A DNA stretch of 64,000 nt from Plecoglossus altivelis (lineage: Eukaryota > Chordata > Actinopteri > Osmeriformes > Plecoglossidae). The stretch's first letter is position 1; each line of letters opens with the position of its first letter. The stretch is taken from the NCBI GenBank assembly GCA_036571765.1, contig BROE01000007.1, positions 7,876,026 through 7,940,025 on the forward strand. Direction: 5' to 3'. The notes under the pieces are model-generated. The model had not been told where the DNA came from and searched no databases. It saw nothing but the letters and a program-made list of their open reading frames with translations. Below, in pieces: positions 37,601 to 51,012 of this stretch. Both the position numbers and the translations under genes were made by a program.

Positions 37601-40600
37601 TACGACTAGGGTTCTGAAGCTTGGATGGGTCTGGAATAGGGAGAGAGGAGAGAGGGGGAGAGGAACCGAGCAAGAAAGAAAGTGAAGAAACATAGGAAAG
37701 AAAGGTATAATGGAAAGAGAAGAGAGAAAGACAATTATGAGCTTTGCATTTCTACAAGGGACAGACAGAGGATAAGGACAACACTGCCAGAGAATAAGAG
37801 GCAATAGACAAACACAATTATGTAGGCAATCCAGTTTGTGTGTGTGTGTGAGTTCTGGGGGCGGGTCTGTCGCAGGGCTGAGTGACTCCTCTATGAAGCT
37901 TTGCGTGTGTGTGGTTGAAAAGTGAGATTACTCGTATCTTATCTCAGCCTTGTCCAGTTCTGTACCCCGCCAGCCGACCCCCCTGACCCCCTCAGTGATG
38001 CCAATCTCCTGCCCTCCAGGCTTTTCTCAGCTAATTAAATGCCCTGTAATTGCTGGCATGTAAACAGCGGGCAGACAGGGTAACCGAGAGAACCGGCAAC
38101 AGACGTGCCAACGCATGAGCCAGCCAGCCAGCCGCCACGCTGCTGAGCGGCTGAAATGTGCCCTCGCCACGCTCCACTTCCATCCCGCCCCCGCTGACAG
38201 CCCCTCCCCCTGGACTGTGGATGGAGGGGTGGAGAGGCCGTGTGGAGGAGGGATGGAGAGGCTGTGCGGAAGGAGGATGGAGAGGCTGTGTGGATGGAGG
38301 GATGGAGAGGCTGTGTGGATGGAGGGATGGAGAGGCTGTGTGGATGGAGGCATGGAGAGGCTGTGTGGATGGAGGCATGGAGAGGCTGTGTGGATGGAGG
38401 CATGGAGAGGCTGTGTGGATGGAGAGATGGAGAGGCTGTGTGGATGGAGGGATGGAGAGGCTGTGTGGATGGAGGGGGGAGGGAGTTGTGGGAGTGGCTT
38501 GGAGTCAGAAGTGGGTGTCAGACATACGGTGGTTTATCTTGGGCACGTTTCCTTAATTTCCTGCCCTTTCTCCCTCTCTGCCTCCACTCTATATGCTCCA
38601 TGAAAACTGCTCCCCCTCATACAGCACCTTGCCCTGGGAGAAGCTACACCCCTGAGATACTGATATAACAACCCATAGAATTGATCCAGACAAAAAGAAC
38701 AATGGTCATAAAGAAGACCATGGGATAAGAATGAGGGAGTGACATACACATAGACTATGAGAGAGAGAATATATCAATACTGTACCTGTATGTCAGGCAA
38801 TTACTGGTTAAATAATCCTGTTTGCATTGATACTTCTGGATAGCGCCCCTCCCCCCAGCTCCTATGTGATGTGCTCCTCCCGCCCCCCCTCCCATCTACC
38901 TCGCATCTTGTCCCCCTTGTCTGTGTGTGTAGCGTTGCCACTGCCTCTAAGTGGCTGTGACAGACAGGTCTGATGACAGGAGCACCATGGCGCTGTAAGA
39001 TGCCCGCCTGTCTGCCCACATCAGCAGAGAGCAAGCCCCCTCACCATGACAAGATGGACCCCTCCTCAAGGAAGATAAACACTTTCTCCTTCTCTCTCGC
39101 TCTCCCTCTTTTCACTCTCTGTTTGGCTCTCAGTCTGCCTCTTAAGCTCCAGCTATCAATGTATGCATGTCTGTGTGCATGCACGCCTGTGTGCAAGGGA
39201 TTGTGTGAGTGTGTGTGAATGTGCGAATGTGTAAATGTTAGTGTGTGTTCTGACCAGGCTGGGTGCTATAAGAGAGAGACTGCCTCAGTACTGCTGTCAG
39301 TAAAGCTCTGCTGATTAATTTCACACATTGATTTTTGATCACTGACTGTCCCTAAGTACACTCAGTAAACACCCCCCACAGAGTGACACACGCACAGGCT
39401 CCACACATTACACAGGGACAGGAACCTCCCACTGTACACTCTGTGCTTCCACACGCCTATGCAACAAACACTTTTCATCACATACTCTGCTGCATCTTCC
39501 AGTGTGTGTATGTGTGTTTATATGTGTGTGTATGTGTGTGTGTCTACTTGGCAGCCAAGGAGCCCCCTGTCACTCTCTCTGTGGGGTTCTTCCCACATTA
39601 GGAGGGGCAGTGGGGCTGCTGTTTGGATATGCTGAGCAACTGTCACCAACCTCCCTCCATTCACCCTCCTTCTGCCTCCCTCGAACACTTCCTGCCACCT
39701 TCTGGCCCCCTCCCTCCACTCCCTCCTGTCTCTACCTCCCCTGGTCTCTCTCCACTCCCTCCTGTCTCTACCTCCCCTGGTCTCTCTCCACTCCCTCCTG
39801 TCTCTACCTCCCCTGGTCTCTCTACTCCCTCCTGTCTCTACCTACCCTGGTCTCTCTCCACTCCCTCCTGTCTCTACCTCCCCTGGTCTCTCCACTCTCT
39901 CCTGTCTCTACCTCCCCTGGTCTCTCTCCACTCCCTCCTGTCTCTACCTCCCCTGGTCTCTCTCCACTCTATCCTGTCTCTACATCCCCTGGTCTCTCTC
40001 CACTCTCTCCTGTCTCTACCTCCCCTGGTCTCTCTACTCCCTCCTGTCTCTACCTACCCTGGTCTCTCTCCACTCTCTCCTGTCTCTACCTCCCCTGGTC
40101 TCTCTACTCCCTCCTGTCTCTACCTCCCCTGGTCTCTCTACTCCCTCCTGTCTCTACCTCCCCTGGTCTCTCTCAACTTCCATCCCTCTCTTCCATCTTA
40201 TTCACCCTTCCAACTTCTTTACAGCTGGTATTTGGCATTATATGATAGTAAACCGCGCAGGGCTCCAACACATGTAGAATGTGTCAAACAAGAATGAATG
40301 TACGTGTGCATGTTTATGTATATTCACGGAGGCTATCAGTGTAGCCTAGAGCGTGCCAGAAGAGTGTGTGTGTCTGGAGGGAGGGCTACATGGTAACAAA
40401 TGCATGTGTGTGTGTGCGTGTGAGAAAGGGGTATTCATTCAGCAGTCAAGATGTTAGTGTGTTCGAGTTTTGAGCATGCTTCATCTCTTCACTTGAATCC
40501 AGACTCAATGTAGTGGAAGAAGTAGGGCTTAGCCAGGCTGCACTAACACACGCGCACACACACACACACACACAGACACACACACATACACACAAGCACA

Positions 40601-41040
40601 CACACACACACAGACTCACAGGTTGCAGGCAGATAAACAAAGAAGTCTGAGAAAGATGGCAGACGATTACGGATAGTGTCCCTGAGAGACGCTCGTACAG
40701 ATGGTGTCTGTGTGCGTCTTCGTGTCTATGTGTAGGTGTGTGTGTACTCACCTCCGCAACAGTAGTGTGTGTGGGTAGCACGGACCTGTTGTAGCAAACG
40801 CTCCATTGCCTCAATATGGCCCCGCCTCCTGGGCTCACGGCCATCACTCTCCCGCCAATCTAAACACACGCACACACAGTACGATAAACAACCGTCTCAA
40901 ATCCAGCAGCTATTGTTCTAATCATTCTTGTTGTGCCATGTTAACCCTTAACATTCTCCTTCTCTCTCCCCTCCATGACATTTACCCTCTCGCTCTCCAC
41001 TACCTCTCCCTCTTGCACACTCTCTCACATTTTCTTCCTC

Positions 41041-41102
<62 letters not shown>

Positions 41103-44100
41103 GCTCTACCCCTCACTCGAGATCTTTTCCAGCTATTTGAACCCTAGACTGGAACATTCCGAAGGCTGGAGGCTGAATGACAACAGAGAAAAAAGGGGAA
41201 CGAAAGAGGACGGTAGAGAGAACAAGGAAGAGAGCGAGCGAGGCAGAGAAAGGGAGCGGGAGAGAGTCGTGACAGGCAGATAAAAACCCTGTTCCCTTCT
41301 CAAGGTCCTCATCTGTGGATTCAGACGCATGATGAGGGGCCAACAACAACCACCTCTGACGCTTCAGCTCTAGGCTGAAACGTCTTAGTCATCGTTGGTG
41401 AGACACACCAACACACGCACACACAAACACGAACCATTTCATCAACACCAGACACCAAATGTAACCACTAAAACATAATCCTGAGAGGAGAATACGATTA
41501 AATGAGAGACAATCATAGGAGTTGAGGTAGACAGGGAAATAAGAGGAGAGGACGGGGGGAAGGAGAGGGGAGGGGGAGAGGAAGAGAGGTGATCAGAGGA
41601 GGACAGGAGAGGAGAGGAAAGGAGAGGGGAGGAGAAGAGGAAGAGAGGTGATCAGAGGAGGAGAGGGAAGGAGAGGGGAGGAGGAGAGGAAGAGACGAGA
41701 TAAGAGGAGGACAGGAGAGGAGGAGAAGGGAGAAGGAGATCAGGGGAGGAGAGGGAAGGAAGGGGAGGGGAGGAGGAGAGGAAGAGATTAGATAAGAGGA
41801 GGACAGGAGAGGAGGAGAAGGGAGAAGGAGATCAGGGGAGGAGAGGGAAGGAGGAGAGGGGAGGAGGAGAGGAAGAGACAAGATAAGAGGAGGACAGGAG
41901 AGGAGGAGAAGGAAGAAGGAGATCAGGGGAGGAGAGGGAAGGAGGAGAGGGGAGGAGGAAAGGAAGAGACAAGATAGGAGGAGGACAGGAGAGGAGGGGA
42001 AGGGAGGAGGAGATGGAAGGAGGAGAAGGGAGGAGGAGAAGGGAGGATCTTACTGGAGGGCGAGGCGCTGGGGGGCAGGGAGCATTGAGAAGGTCCCCAA
42101 CCCTTCATGTTGTAGGCTGACACGCGGACATAGTAGAGCCTCCCCTGGAACACACACACACACTCAGATAAGATGCTAGCAGCCCAGGGGGAGCAGTGGG
42201 CAGAGTGGAGTTAAAGTCATCAGTGGTTACCGTGGTGAGGTTGCTGATGGTGTATCTGAGTGACTGCAGGCTGTCCACCACCATCTCTCCAGCCAGCAAG
42301 GAGAAGTCCTTCAGGCAGCTCCACTCCACTGCAACACGTACACACACAGACAGATAAATACGAATACGTTCATCAGTGTAGGGTCTTTTCCCTGTTGATT
42401 ACAGATTAATTGTTCCTTTTAGAGCTGTAGGCAGGAACATTAACCTTCAGATTGCCTGAGACCTCTTCTCTTATCCTCTCTCCTCGCACGTAATCCCACC
42501 TCCTCTCATTTGCTCTCATCCGCTCTCCTCTCCTCTCACCCTTTCTTTTCCCTTCCCTCCTGCCATCTCTCTGCCTGTTCCCGATGGGAAACGATGGGTG
42601 TGTGTACCTCTGTACTTGGTGACCACTGTGGAGTTGAGGCAGTGTGGTTCCTGGAAGGAGACGGTCAGAGAGGAACTGCTGGTCACGCTCAGACGAACCA
42701 TGGACGGTGCCTCGGGCACGCCTACGCAAGGGAGCACACACACACACACACACACTGTTAACACAGGGTGTGAGGAAATCTAATGGCGTCCTCTGCCTTA
42801 TCAAACACCTGCCACTCTGCTGTGCATAAACAAGCCTTTATGACTGGGTTCAAGTGCCTTTGTCTATGAGTTTGTGTTTTGTTTTTTTGTGTTTGTTTTT
42901 TTAATGGTGGACTGCTGTCCAGTCCAGGTAGCCCCTCCCTCTCCCCGGTACTGACGTGCGTGCTGGAAGCCTGTCCTCATGCGCTTGTACAGCCGGCTCC
43001 TCCACTCCCAGGCTCGCAGGGCCTTGTCCTTGCTGCAGGCGTCCAGGCTGAGGCCCTCTCTCTGGGGCTGGGCTGCCAGCTCCCCTGCCCTCCGCTCCGC
43101 CTCCACCACCAGCCGGCTCAGGTGGGCTTCTCGGCTCTCCACGCTCACGACTACACACACGCACGCAAACACACGCGCACACACCCGTATATTGGATTGG
43201 GAAAGGTTGATCACACAAGACACAGTAGCTTCTCCTAAATGAACCCATTCTACTGTACAAGAGAGCGTACACTTTGAAAAGTGAAAAAATTAGAAAGCTA
43301 CGCCAATTATTCTGGGCACACCACAGGTAACCAGGGGAAACAGAGTAAGTAAACACCGGAAAAGGCGCATTATCGTGAAACACAGGGTAAACGGTTGTCA
43401 TGGTCACTGAACACAGTGTGTTTAGAGTGGAGAAGACAGAGTGTCTCCAGTGCGTGTGTGGAGAGAGAGGGGAAGCCATGCAGGAGTGTGTTCCGGCCTT
43501 AACCCTAGTGGTGCTCTACTCAGGGTCACCTGCTGCTCCTTCTCCAGCGTGTTCATCCAGGCCCCACGGCCCAACCCCCAACCTGAGCAGGAGAACACGG
43601 CGGCATGTTCTAGCTCTCTGGTGGAACACGTCTTTACAGACCATGACAACTTAAAGCACATCCAAACACCAGGGCTCAAGACGCTTCTCGTTCTAAGCCC
43701 AGCCTCCAGAGACAGACGGGAAGGGGGGGGGGCAGAGATGAAGCACGAGAGAGGGAGATACAATAGGTAGATAACCGAACAATCATATCCTGAGTTAACT
43801 GTGGACAGACATGGAGGTTAACAGTGGCTAACTGTAGTTAATCGTTGGGTCTATAAATTCAAGTGGGTCTGTTAAATCAAGAGACTGAAACACACACAGT
43901 CTCACATTGTTTGTCTGGCCGCTTGGGAGGGACTAAATACCCCCTCAACCCCCACCTGAGGGACCCTAGGAGGGCTCGTAAATTACCCCTCCACCCCTGA
44001 GTCTACAGTAGGTACCAGACTGTCAGGACCTTGCCTGACTGATTTACTTGGCACTTGAGGAATGACATCAACATAAAGCAAAACGCCCCTGGAGAAAAAA

Positions 44101-47100
44101 CACTGCAATGTTTACGTTCTATTTGTTTATAAAGAGGGGACTGTGCTTTGGAGAGGAGAGGAGAGAAGAGGAGAAGAGAGAGAGGAGAAGGGAGAAGAGG
44201 TAAGGACAGGAGAGAAGAGGAGAGGAGAAGAGGTAAGGAGAGGAGAAAGAGATGGGAGAAGAGGTAAGGAGAGGAGAGGAGAGAGAGGAGAAGAGCTAAG
44301 GAGAGGAGAAGGGAGAAGAGGAGAGGAGAGGAGAGGAGAGAAGGGAGAAGAGGTAAATAGAGGAGAAGGAAGAAGAGGTGATGAGAGGAGAGAAGGGAGA
44401 AGAGGTGAATAGAGGAGAAGGGAGAAGAGGTGAGGAGAGGAGAGAAGGGAGAAGAGGTGAATAGAGGAGAAGGGAGAAGAAGTAAGGTGAGGTGAGGAGA
44501 GGAGAGAAGGGAGAAGAGGTAAGGTGAGGAGAGGAGAAGAGAGAGAGGTCAGGAAAGGAAAGGAGTGGAGAAAGAGGCGAGGGGAGGGAGAGACAAGTAA
44601 GGAAAGGAGAGAAGAGAGGCAAGGTGAGGAAAGGAGAGGGAGAGAACCCTCCAGTGTTTTAGCAGCTCTAAGCTGCCCTGGAGGATAATAAATCACTTAA
44701 CTCTAATTGCTCGGCGTTACATGCATCATTGGAAAAGTTAAACCATTAAACGACATACCTTGTTAGAGCTGTTCTGTTGGGGTGGGGAGGGAGGGGCTGG
44801 AAGGTCTGGGGGTGGGTAGTGGGTGGAGGGAGGGAGGGGCAAGGAGGTTTGGGGATGGGGTTTTAGGAGCAGAGTCTAAAGTAGCCAGTGTTTTGTGTCA
44901 GACAGGCCTCCAGACACACACACACTCTCTTTCACGCACACACAGTCAAACTGAGAGGCCTGTGAGACCTGGGAGCCAGAGCTGTCAGACCAGGTAGTTC
45001 CCACCTGTCCCGCTCACACAATGCTCTCCACTGAGTGTATGGAGTGTGAGACAGTGTGTGTGTGGAGGGAAGGCAGGTCAGTTCTGCAACATTTCTATGT
45101 AAGTACTTCTATTTAGTACATACATGTAGTATATAACTAGGAGGGCAATTCATTGTCTGCTGACATCGGTTTTTCGAAAAGTTTTATGCTTTCTTGCTTG
45201 TGAGCCTGTCCTTGGCTAAGCATACGTTTGTTTGCGCATGTGTGTTCTGTGTGTGTGCGTGTGTGCGCGTGTGGGTGTACTTACAATGTGGACTCTCCTT
45301 GCCTCCAGCCTTTAGCAGCAGCTTTGCGATGGGCGTGTTGTTGGTCATGACAGCAATGTCCAGAGGTGTGAGTCCCTGACTGTTGGGCGTGCTGAGATCC
45401 AGCTCCTCAGCGCTGTACTGGTACAGCAGGATCTGCACTGCATCCAGATCCTGCTGCTCCACTGCCTCAAACACACACTCACTGCCTGGCACGGTCTACA
45501 CACACACACACACATAGACATGCACCCACAACCACACACGCATCAACGCATACAGGGAAACACACATGTACAAACACACACACATGCACACATCCACAGA
45601 TACACACACGCACACATACAAAAGAGAAGTATTACATCATTGTGATTGTATGGTAAAGTCAGACAAGTAAACACTCTCATCCAGAGTTTTATCAGGTAAT
45701 AACACAGATTGTTCCATCGATACCACTCACATTCCACACCACGGCTGACATTCCACAATATGATTAGGCCTGCATGGTGTGAAGACAGATAATAGCCTAA
45801 CCCATAGATTACAGATACATCAGCCAATTACAGTAATTGATCCTATAATGCAAGCAATCTGTGTGTTCGTGTGTCCGTGCAAGTTGTATACTGGGATTTG
45901 TGGTGGAACCATTAACTCGTGAGCCGGGGACTGGGATCAGTTGTGGTTTTGCAGGTGTCCGTTTCGGAACCCAAAGACGTGCAGTATCGTGTTTGACTTT
46001 GTTTAAATAACCTCTTCAACGTGGAATAATGAAGCCGATATGAGTCACCATGGATCCCTTTCAGTTGGAGCACAATCAATCTTGCTGCTCCGCTATGTCC
46101 CTGATTGACTGATCTCATGCCACACTGTGAAGTTGAAATGCTGCATGTTGCTCCGATTAGATGTTACTGAAAATAACATTGAATCAATTGCTTTCAAGTG
46201 GTTCTTTTGTGGATGAAATGCTGACTGGATACTTAAGTGGATAATTTATTCCAGTATATATTAGGACATTTCATTGCACTATGTATGCATTTTCTGATGC
46301 AAAAACTGTGCACTGGCAATATGTTCAAAATAATGGGATATTGTCTTCAAAATGTAGTTAAACAAGTCATTTTACGAATATAAATGAAATGCTGATCTGA
46401 GATATGTAGGTATCAAAGTTACTGAGAACAATTGTCATCAATGGCTGCATCATGGGTACTGAACTATCGATCTTTAATACCGGAATTATGTGTCTGTCAC
46501 CAGATCTTACTGACTGCATAACAGGCACTGTGCACTGGAGCTTTTAAAATCCAATCTAAAGATGTAAATAACTACAGTTAGGTGGTATATGGAGAGGCTA
46601 ATATCAAATGGTTACATCAAACAGGCAGTTCAGTTGTAATACTGCAGGTTGGAGAGGCTAACCTGCGAGTTCACAGTTAATACGATGACAGCAATGGGGA
46701 CCAATCTGTCTGTACCTTGTGTGTGTCACCACAAAGAGAGTGAAAAAGTGGGTTTGTCGCACCCCAGAGCATGCTGTAGCAGAGCATACTGTAGCGGAAC
46801 ATGCTGTAGTAGAACATGATGTAGCGGAACATGCTGTAGTAGAACATGATGTAGATGAACACGCTGTAGTAGAACATGATGTAGCTGAACATGCTGTAGC
46901 TGAACATGCTGTAGCTGAACATGTTGTAGTGGAACATGATGTAGCTAAACATGCTGTAGTTAAACATGATGTAGATGAACACGCTGTAGTTGAACATGAT
47001 GTAGCTGAACATGCTGTAGCTGAACATGCTGTAGCTGAACATGATGTAGCAGAACATGATGTAGCTAAACATGCTGTAGTTAAACATGATGTAGATGAAC

Positions 47101-48380
47101 ACGCTGTAGTTGAACATGATGTAGCTGAACATGATGTAGCTAAACATGCTTAGTGGATGGCATTTAAAGATGAGTAACAACAGAAAGGACAGCAGAACTG
47201 CAGAGGAGGGGAGGGAGGTAAGGAGGGGGGAGGGAGGGGGAAGGGTGGGAGGGAGGAAGGCAGGACCACACAGGAAAAAGGTTGGCACACACAGTTTGTT
47301 AAATTAAGATTTCTATTTAAAAAAGGATTTGAATGGCGGCTTGAGAATGATACTGCCTTTTATCCATTCTAGTACAGACAGGTAGTGTGTGCGTCGTTAA
47401 GAGAGGGTGTACCAGCAGGCAGTAGATCAGTGATAACAGCATTAGAGAGATACACCAATCTAATCTCCATCGATCGCTGTGTCCCAGACAGTCCTCGTCA
47501 CCTGACCCCTTGTGACACACACACACACTTACTGAGGCTTTGCGAAAGCGGTCGGAGCGTCCAAAGAAATATGCATCCTCGAATGAGGAGGAGGAGCTTC
47601 CCTTCAGCTTCTCTGATAGGTTCCTATAGAGGCGTTTGGCAGCGTTGGGGGAGGCAGGACCCCCAGGACACTTCCTGGTTTGGGCCAACTGCAGGCTCTG
47701 CATCTGCTGAGTCATACTGAAGGGGAAAGACCTAGACGGAAGGAAGGTGTGAGACGAAGAGAGGGAGGGAAGGAGAGAGGGAAGGAGAGGGGGAAGGAGA
47801 GGGGGAAGGAGAGAGAGAAAGAGAGAGCAGGAGAGAGGGAAGGAGAGAGAGGAGAGAAGGAAGGAGAGTGGAAAGGGGAGAGGGCGAGAACTTACTTAAA
47901 TGATAAATGATGGCAGTATGTTACCAAGGTGATCGAGAATAAAAAAAAAATGCTATTGGCCAGGGGTCTATGTTCCAGGAACAAGCAGCCAAGTGTGTAA
48001 TGAATTTATGATGTTGACGGCCTTTTTCCCAGAACACCCCCCCCCCCAACACACACATACAAAAAAAACCTCTAGCCTCCAACTCGCTAATTCCTGTCCT
48101 CAACAAACCCACAAATGTATTCTGTCACTCAACATGATTGGATATCGACATGGGATCAAAGCCTGAGAAGAACCATGAAAGGGTCTCACAAGAGCTGGTG
48201 ATTCCACCATCCTAACACTGTGCAGTCAAGGACCTTTAGTGGATGGGAGGAGCAGGAAGAAAGAGATGCATTTTAGCAACAAGAGCACTGATTGACTACT
48301 TGTTGACAGAGTTTTGTCTTTGCCTACCTTGCTCTCTTATGTGTGTGTGTGTGTGTGTGTTTGTGAATGTGTGAGTGAGT

Positions 48381-48421
<41 letters not shown>

Positions 48422-50973
48422 TGAGTGAGTGAGTGAGTGAGTGAGTGAATGAATGTGAGGATTATTAAGTGGAGAGTGCTCTCCTGTAGAATTGCTTGTC
48501 ATCTTTGGTAAGTATGTTCCTCCAACATTGCTGTGGCAATCTAGAGTGAACTACTAGCACACAACCATTCTCTGAGACACGATGTTAGAAAGACTCATTG
48601 GATGTGAATGTTTTCTGTGTGGAAAGAAATAGGATAGCATCTTCTCATTTTTTGATTAATTGATCACTAGCCTGGCTTATGTGGGCTTTGGTATTGATGA
48701 CCATATCTGCCTGGTAAAGTATGTGCTGCAATATTTCCCCAAAAGCAGAGTAGGGAACATCAATGAAAGCAAACATCATTAGTGTTTCTGCAGTGTGTGT
48801 ATGCATGTGTGTCTTGGTACCTCTGGAGAATAGCTGTCCATTGATAGGAGTCCTTGTGAGAGGACAAAAGTAGAGGAAGAGGGGGGAGAGAAAGAAAGAG
48901 GACAGAGGAAGAGTTGGCATGTGAAATAGAATGTAGGAAACATGAAAAGAGTGACAGACAGATGGAGCAGACCTACAGACCTATCCAGACAGACCCACCT
49001 ACAGACCTTCTTCCTTTCCGGACAGACCCAGCTACAGACCTACAGACCTCCTCCTATCCAGACAGACCCACCTACAGACCTTCTTCCTTTCCAGACAGAC
49101 CCACCTACAGACCTTCTTCCTTTCCAGACAGACCCAGCTACAGACCTACAGACCTCCTCCTATCCAGACAGACCAACCTACAGACCTTCTTCCTTTCCAG
49201 ACAGACCCACCCACATACCTACAGACCTCCTCCTCTCCAAACAGACACACTAACAGACATTATTTCTTTTCAGAGAGACCCACCTACAAATCTAAAGTCC
49301 TCCTTCTATCCAAACAGACACACGTACAGACCTACAAACCTCCTCCTATCTAGACAGACCAACCAACAAACCTCCTCCTATCCAGACAGACCAACCTATA
49401 GACCTTCTTCCTATCCAGACAGACCCACCTACAGACAGACATATGGAAAGATTGACAGATAAATGAATAGACAGAGATGCCCTGACAGAGACACTGAGAG
49501 CAAATATCAAGAAAATGAAGTGAAGCTGCTGTAACCGTGAAAGTGCCAGTAACAGTGACAGCAGCAGTGACTGCACCTGCAGTCTGCAACACCTGAACTA
49601 GGCTCAGTGTAACACTTCTCTACATTTCTCCATACACCACCAAGCAAATCACTTAGAATAGCCCACACCGTCATGTTGAGTGGCGAGTAGTGTGTTTGTG
49701 AGCGTGTGTGTGAGCGTGTGTGTGTGAGTGTGTGAGTGTGAGTGTGTGTGAGTGAGCATGTGAGCATGTGTGTGTGAGCATGTGTGCGCCCTCATACCTG
49801 TCAAGGCTTTGGGAGGTGCGAGCTGCTCCTGGGTAGAGCAGAGGTCTGAAGTCCTTAATCAGAGCATCTCCTGGTCTCTGGTTCAGTCTCTGAGCCAGTC
49901 GGGAGATCTTACTATCCGACCTGACACACACACGCACACATCAAATGGATGGCATATGAGGGGTGAACTGAGATGAGCAATGTCTCGCAGAGACTGAGAG
50001 ACGAGAAGGAGTCCGGGGTGAAAAGAAAGAATAAAGTCAGAGAAGAAAAGAAGGACAGAGACAGAAGAAAACAAGGATGGAGAAAATAAAAAGAAAGGCA
50101 GCCCTGGACAGAATTGAAGATCAGAGAGAAGGAGATGATAAAGATAAGCCCGGCTGCTCACTCTCTCTCTCTCTTTCTCTCTCCAGGGGAATCCAGAAGA
50201 TGAGGGACTCTCCCAGTAAAGCCTAGCCCAGATAAGTGGCTCGTCCCTGGCTGTGCCAGTACAACCCAGTCCCTCTCTGGAGATTTTTATCCACACATCT
50301 TCTGACTAAAGCCTATAAACAAAGATAAATCTCCTACTGAGTCCTCCAGGGCAAGTTGCCTCTCAGAGCAGCATATCCAACATCCAAAGCATCTATCCAG
50401 GGTCTCTCTCTGGCTGGTGTAGCTCCACTGGAGCTTGATCCTCCTGGGGGGGGGATGAGAGCCGCGGGGCCAGGGTGTGAAGCCCTGTCCTGGGTCAGAG
50501 TGATGCTAGCGGAGCCCCTGTCTGGATCTGACGCTCGTTCACTGGATGACTGGCTGGCTGACTGCACCAAGCACCTGTTCTACTCTGAGCACCGACTGAG
50601 AGCATCTCACATCTGCTACGGTGCGCGCGCGCACACACATACACACGCATCACAAGAGCATGCACGCACATGCACTGATTCACGCACAAGGAGCAAAGAG
50701 AGGGAGAGGGAGAGAGAGAGAGAAAGGAAGAGAGAGAGAGGGGAAGCGCGAGAGAAAGCGAGCGTGAGAAAGATACAGTGAGCTAGAGTGAGAGACAGAG
50801 AGAGAGAGCAAAGAGTGAGAGAGGAAGAGAGCAAGAGCAAGAGCGAGCGAGTGAGCAAGAGGGAGAGAGAGAGGGTGGGGCTGCTGTTGTAAGAGGGGGG
50901 TTTGGAGAGGTGAACGTTCGGCAGATTGTGAGAATGAGCACCTAGGGAGGTAGAGTGATGCTGAGTGCAGACC

Positions 50974-51012
<39 letters not shown>

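Larger units (their letters stand above)
35361..37630 (-). other. ankfn1 central core exons
   Basis: Five exons (37630-37531, 37383-37251, 37086-36970, 36192-35977, 35527-35361) encode the block after FN3. It includes RKQSVSRSLKHLFYSSNKFV, MQDFMWFTKLSCMWEDVRWL, GKWMQVTKLQSQRKS and APGLYVGYLKLSSSVDQIR. The even amino-acid composition and absence of low complexity suggest strong constraint. I do not recognise a named fold. Confidence 0.85.

Noticed and set aside
39502..40297. Two long frames rich in LPWSLSTPSCLY repeats
   Set aside because: Pyrimidine-rich 33-36-bp minisatellite; no sign of a gene.
46719..47153. 144-codon frame with VAEHAVVEHDV repeats
   Set aside because: It is the open phase of a 15-bp minisatellite; the opposite strand is open too and it lies within an ankfn1 intron.
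48830..48880. Possible small ankfn1 exon (RTPINGQLFSR or similar) with AG and GT borders
   Set aside because: Exon 49798 already joins exon 47716 in frame (…SLDSMTQQ…), and adding this piece would break the phase.
48914..49462. 182-codon TDPPTDLLPF repeat frame
   Set aside because: 33-bp DNA minisatellite with the period a multiple of three.
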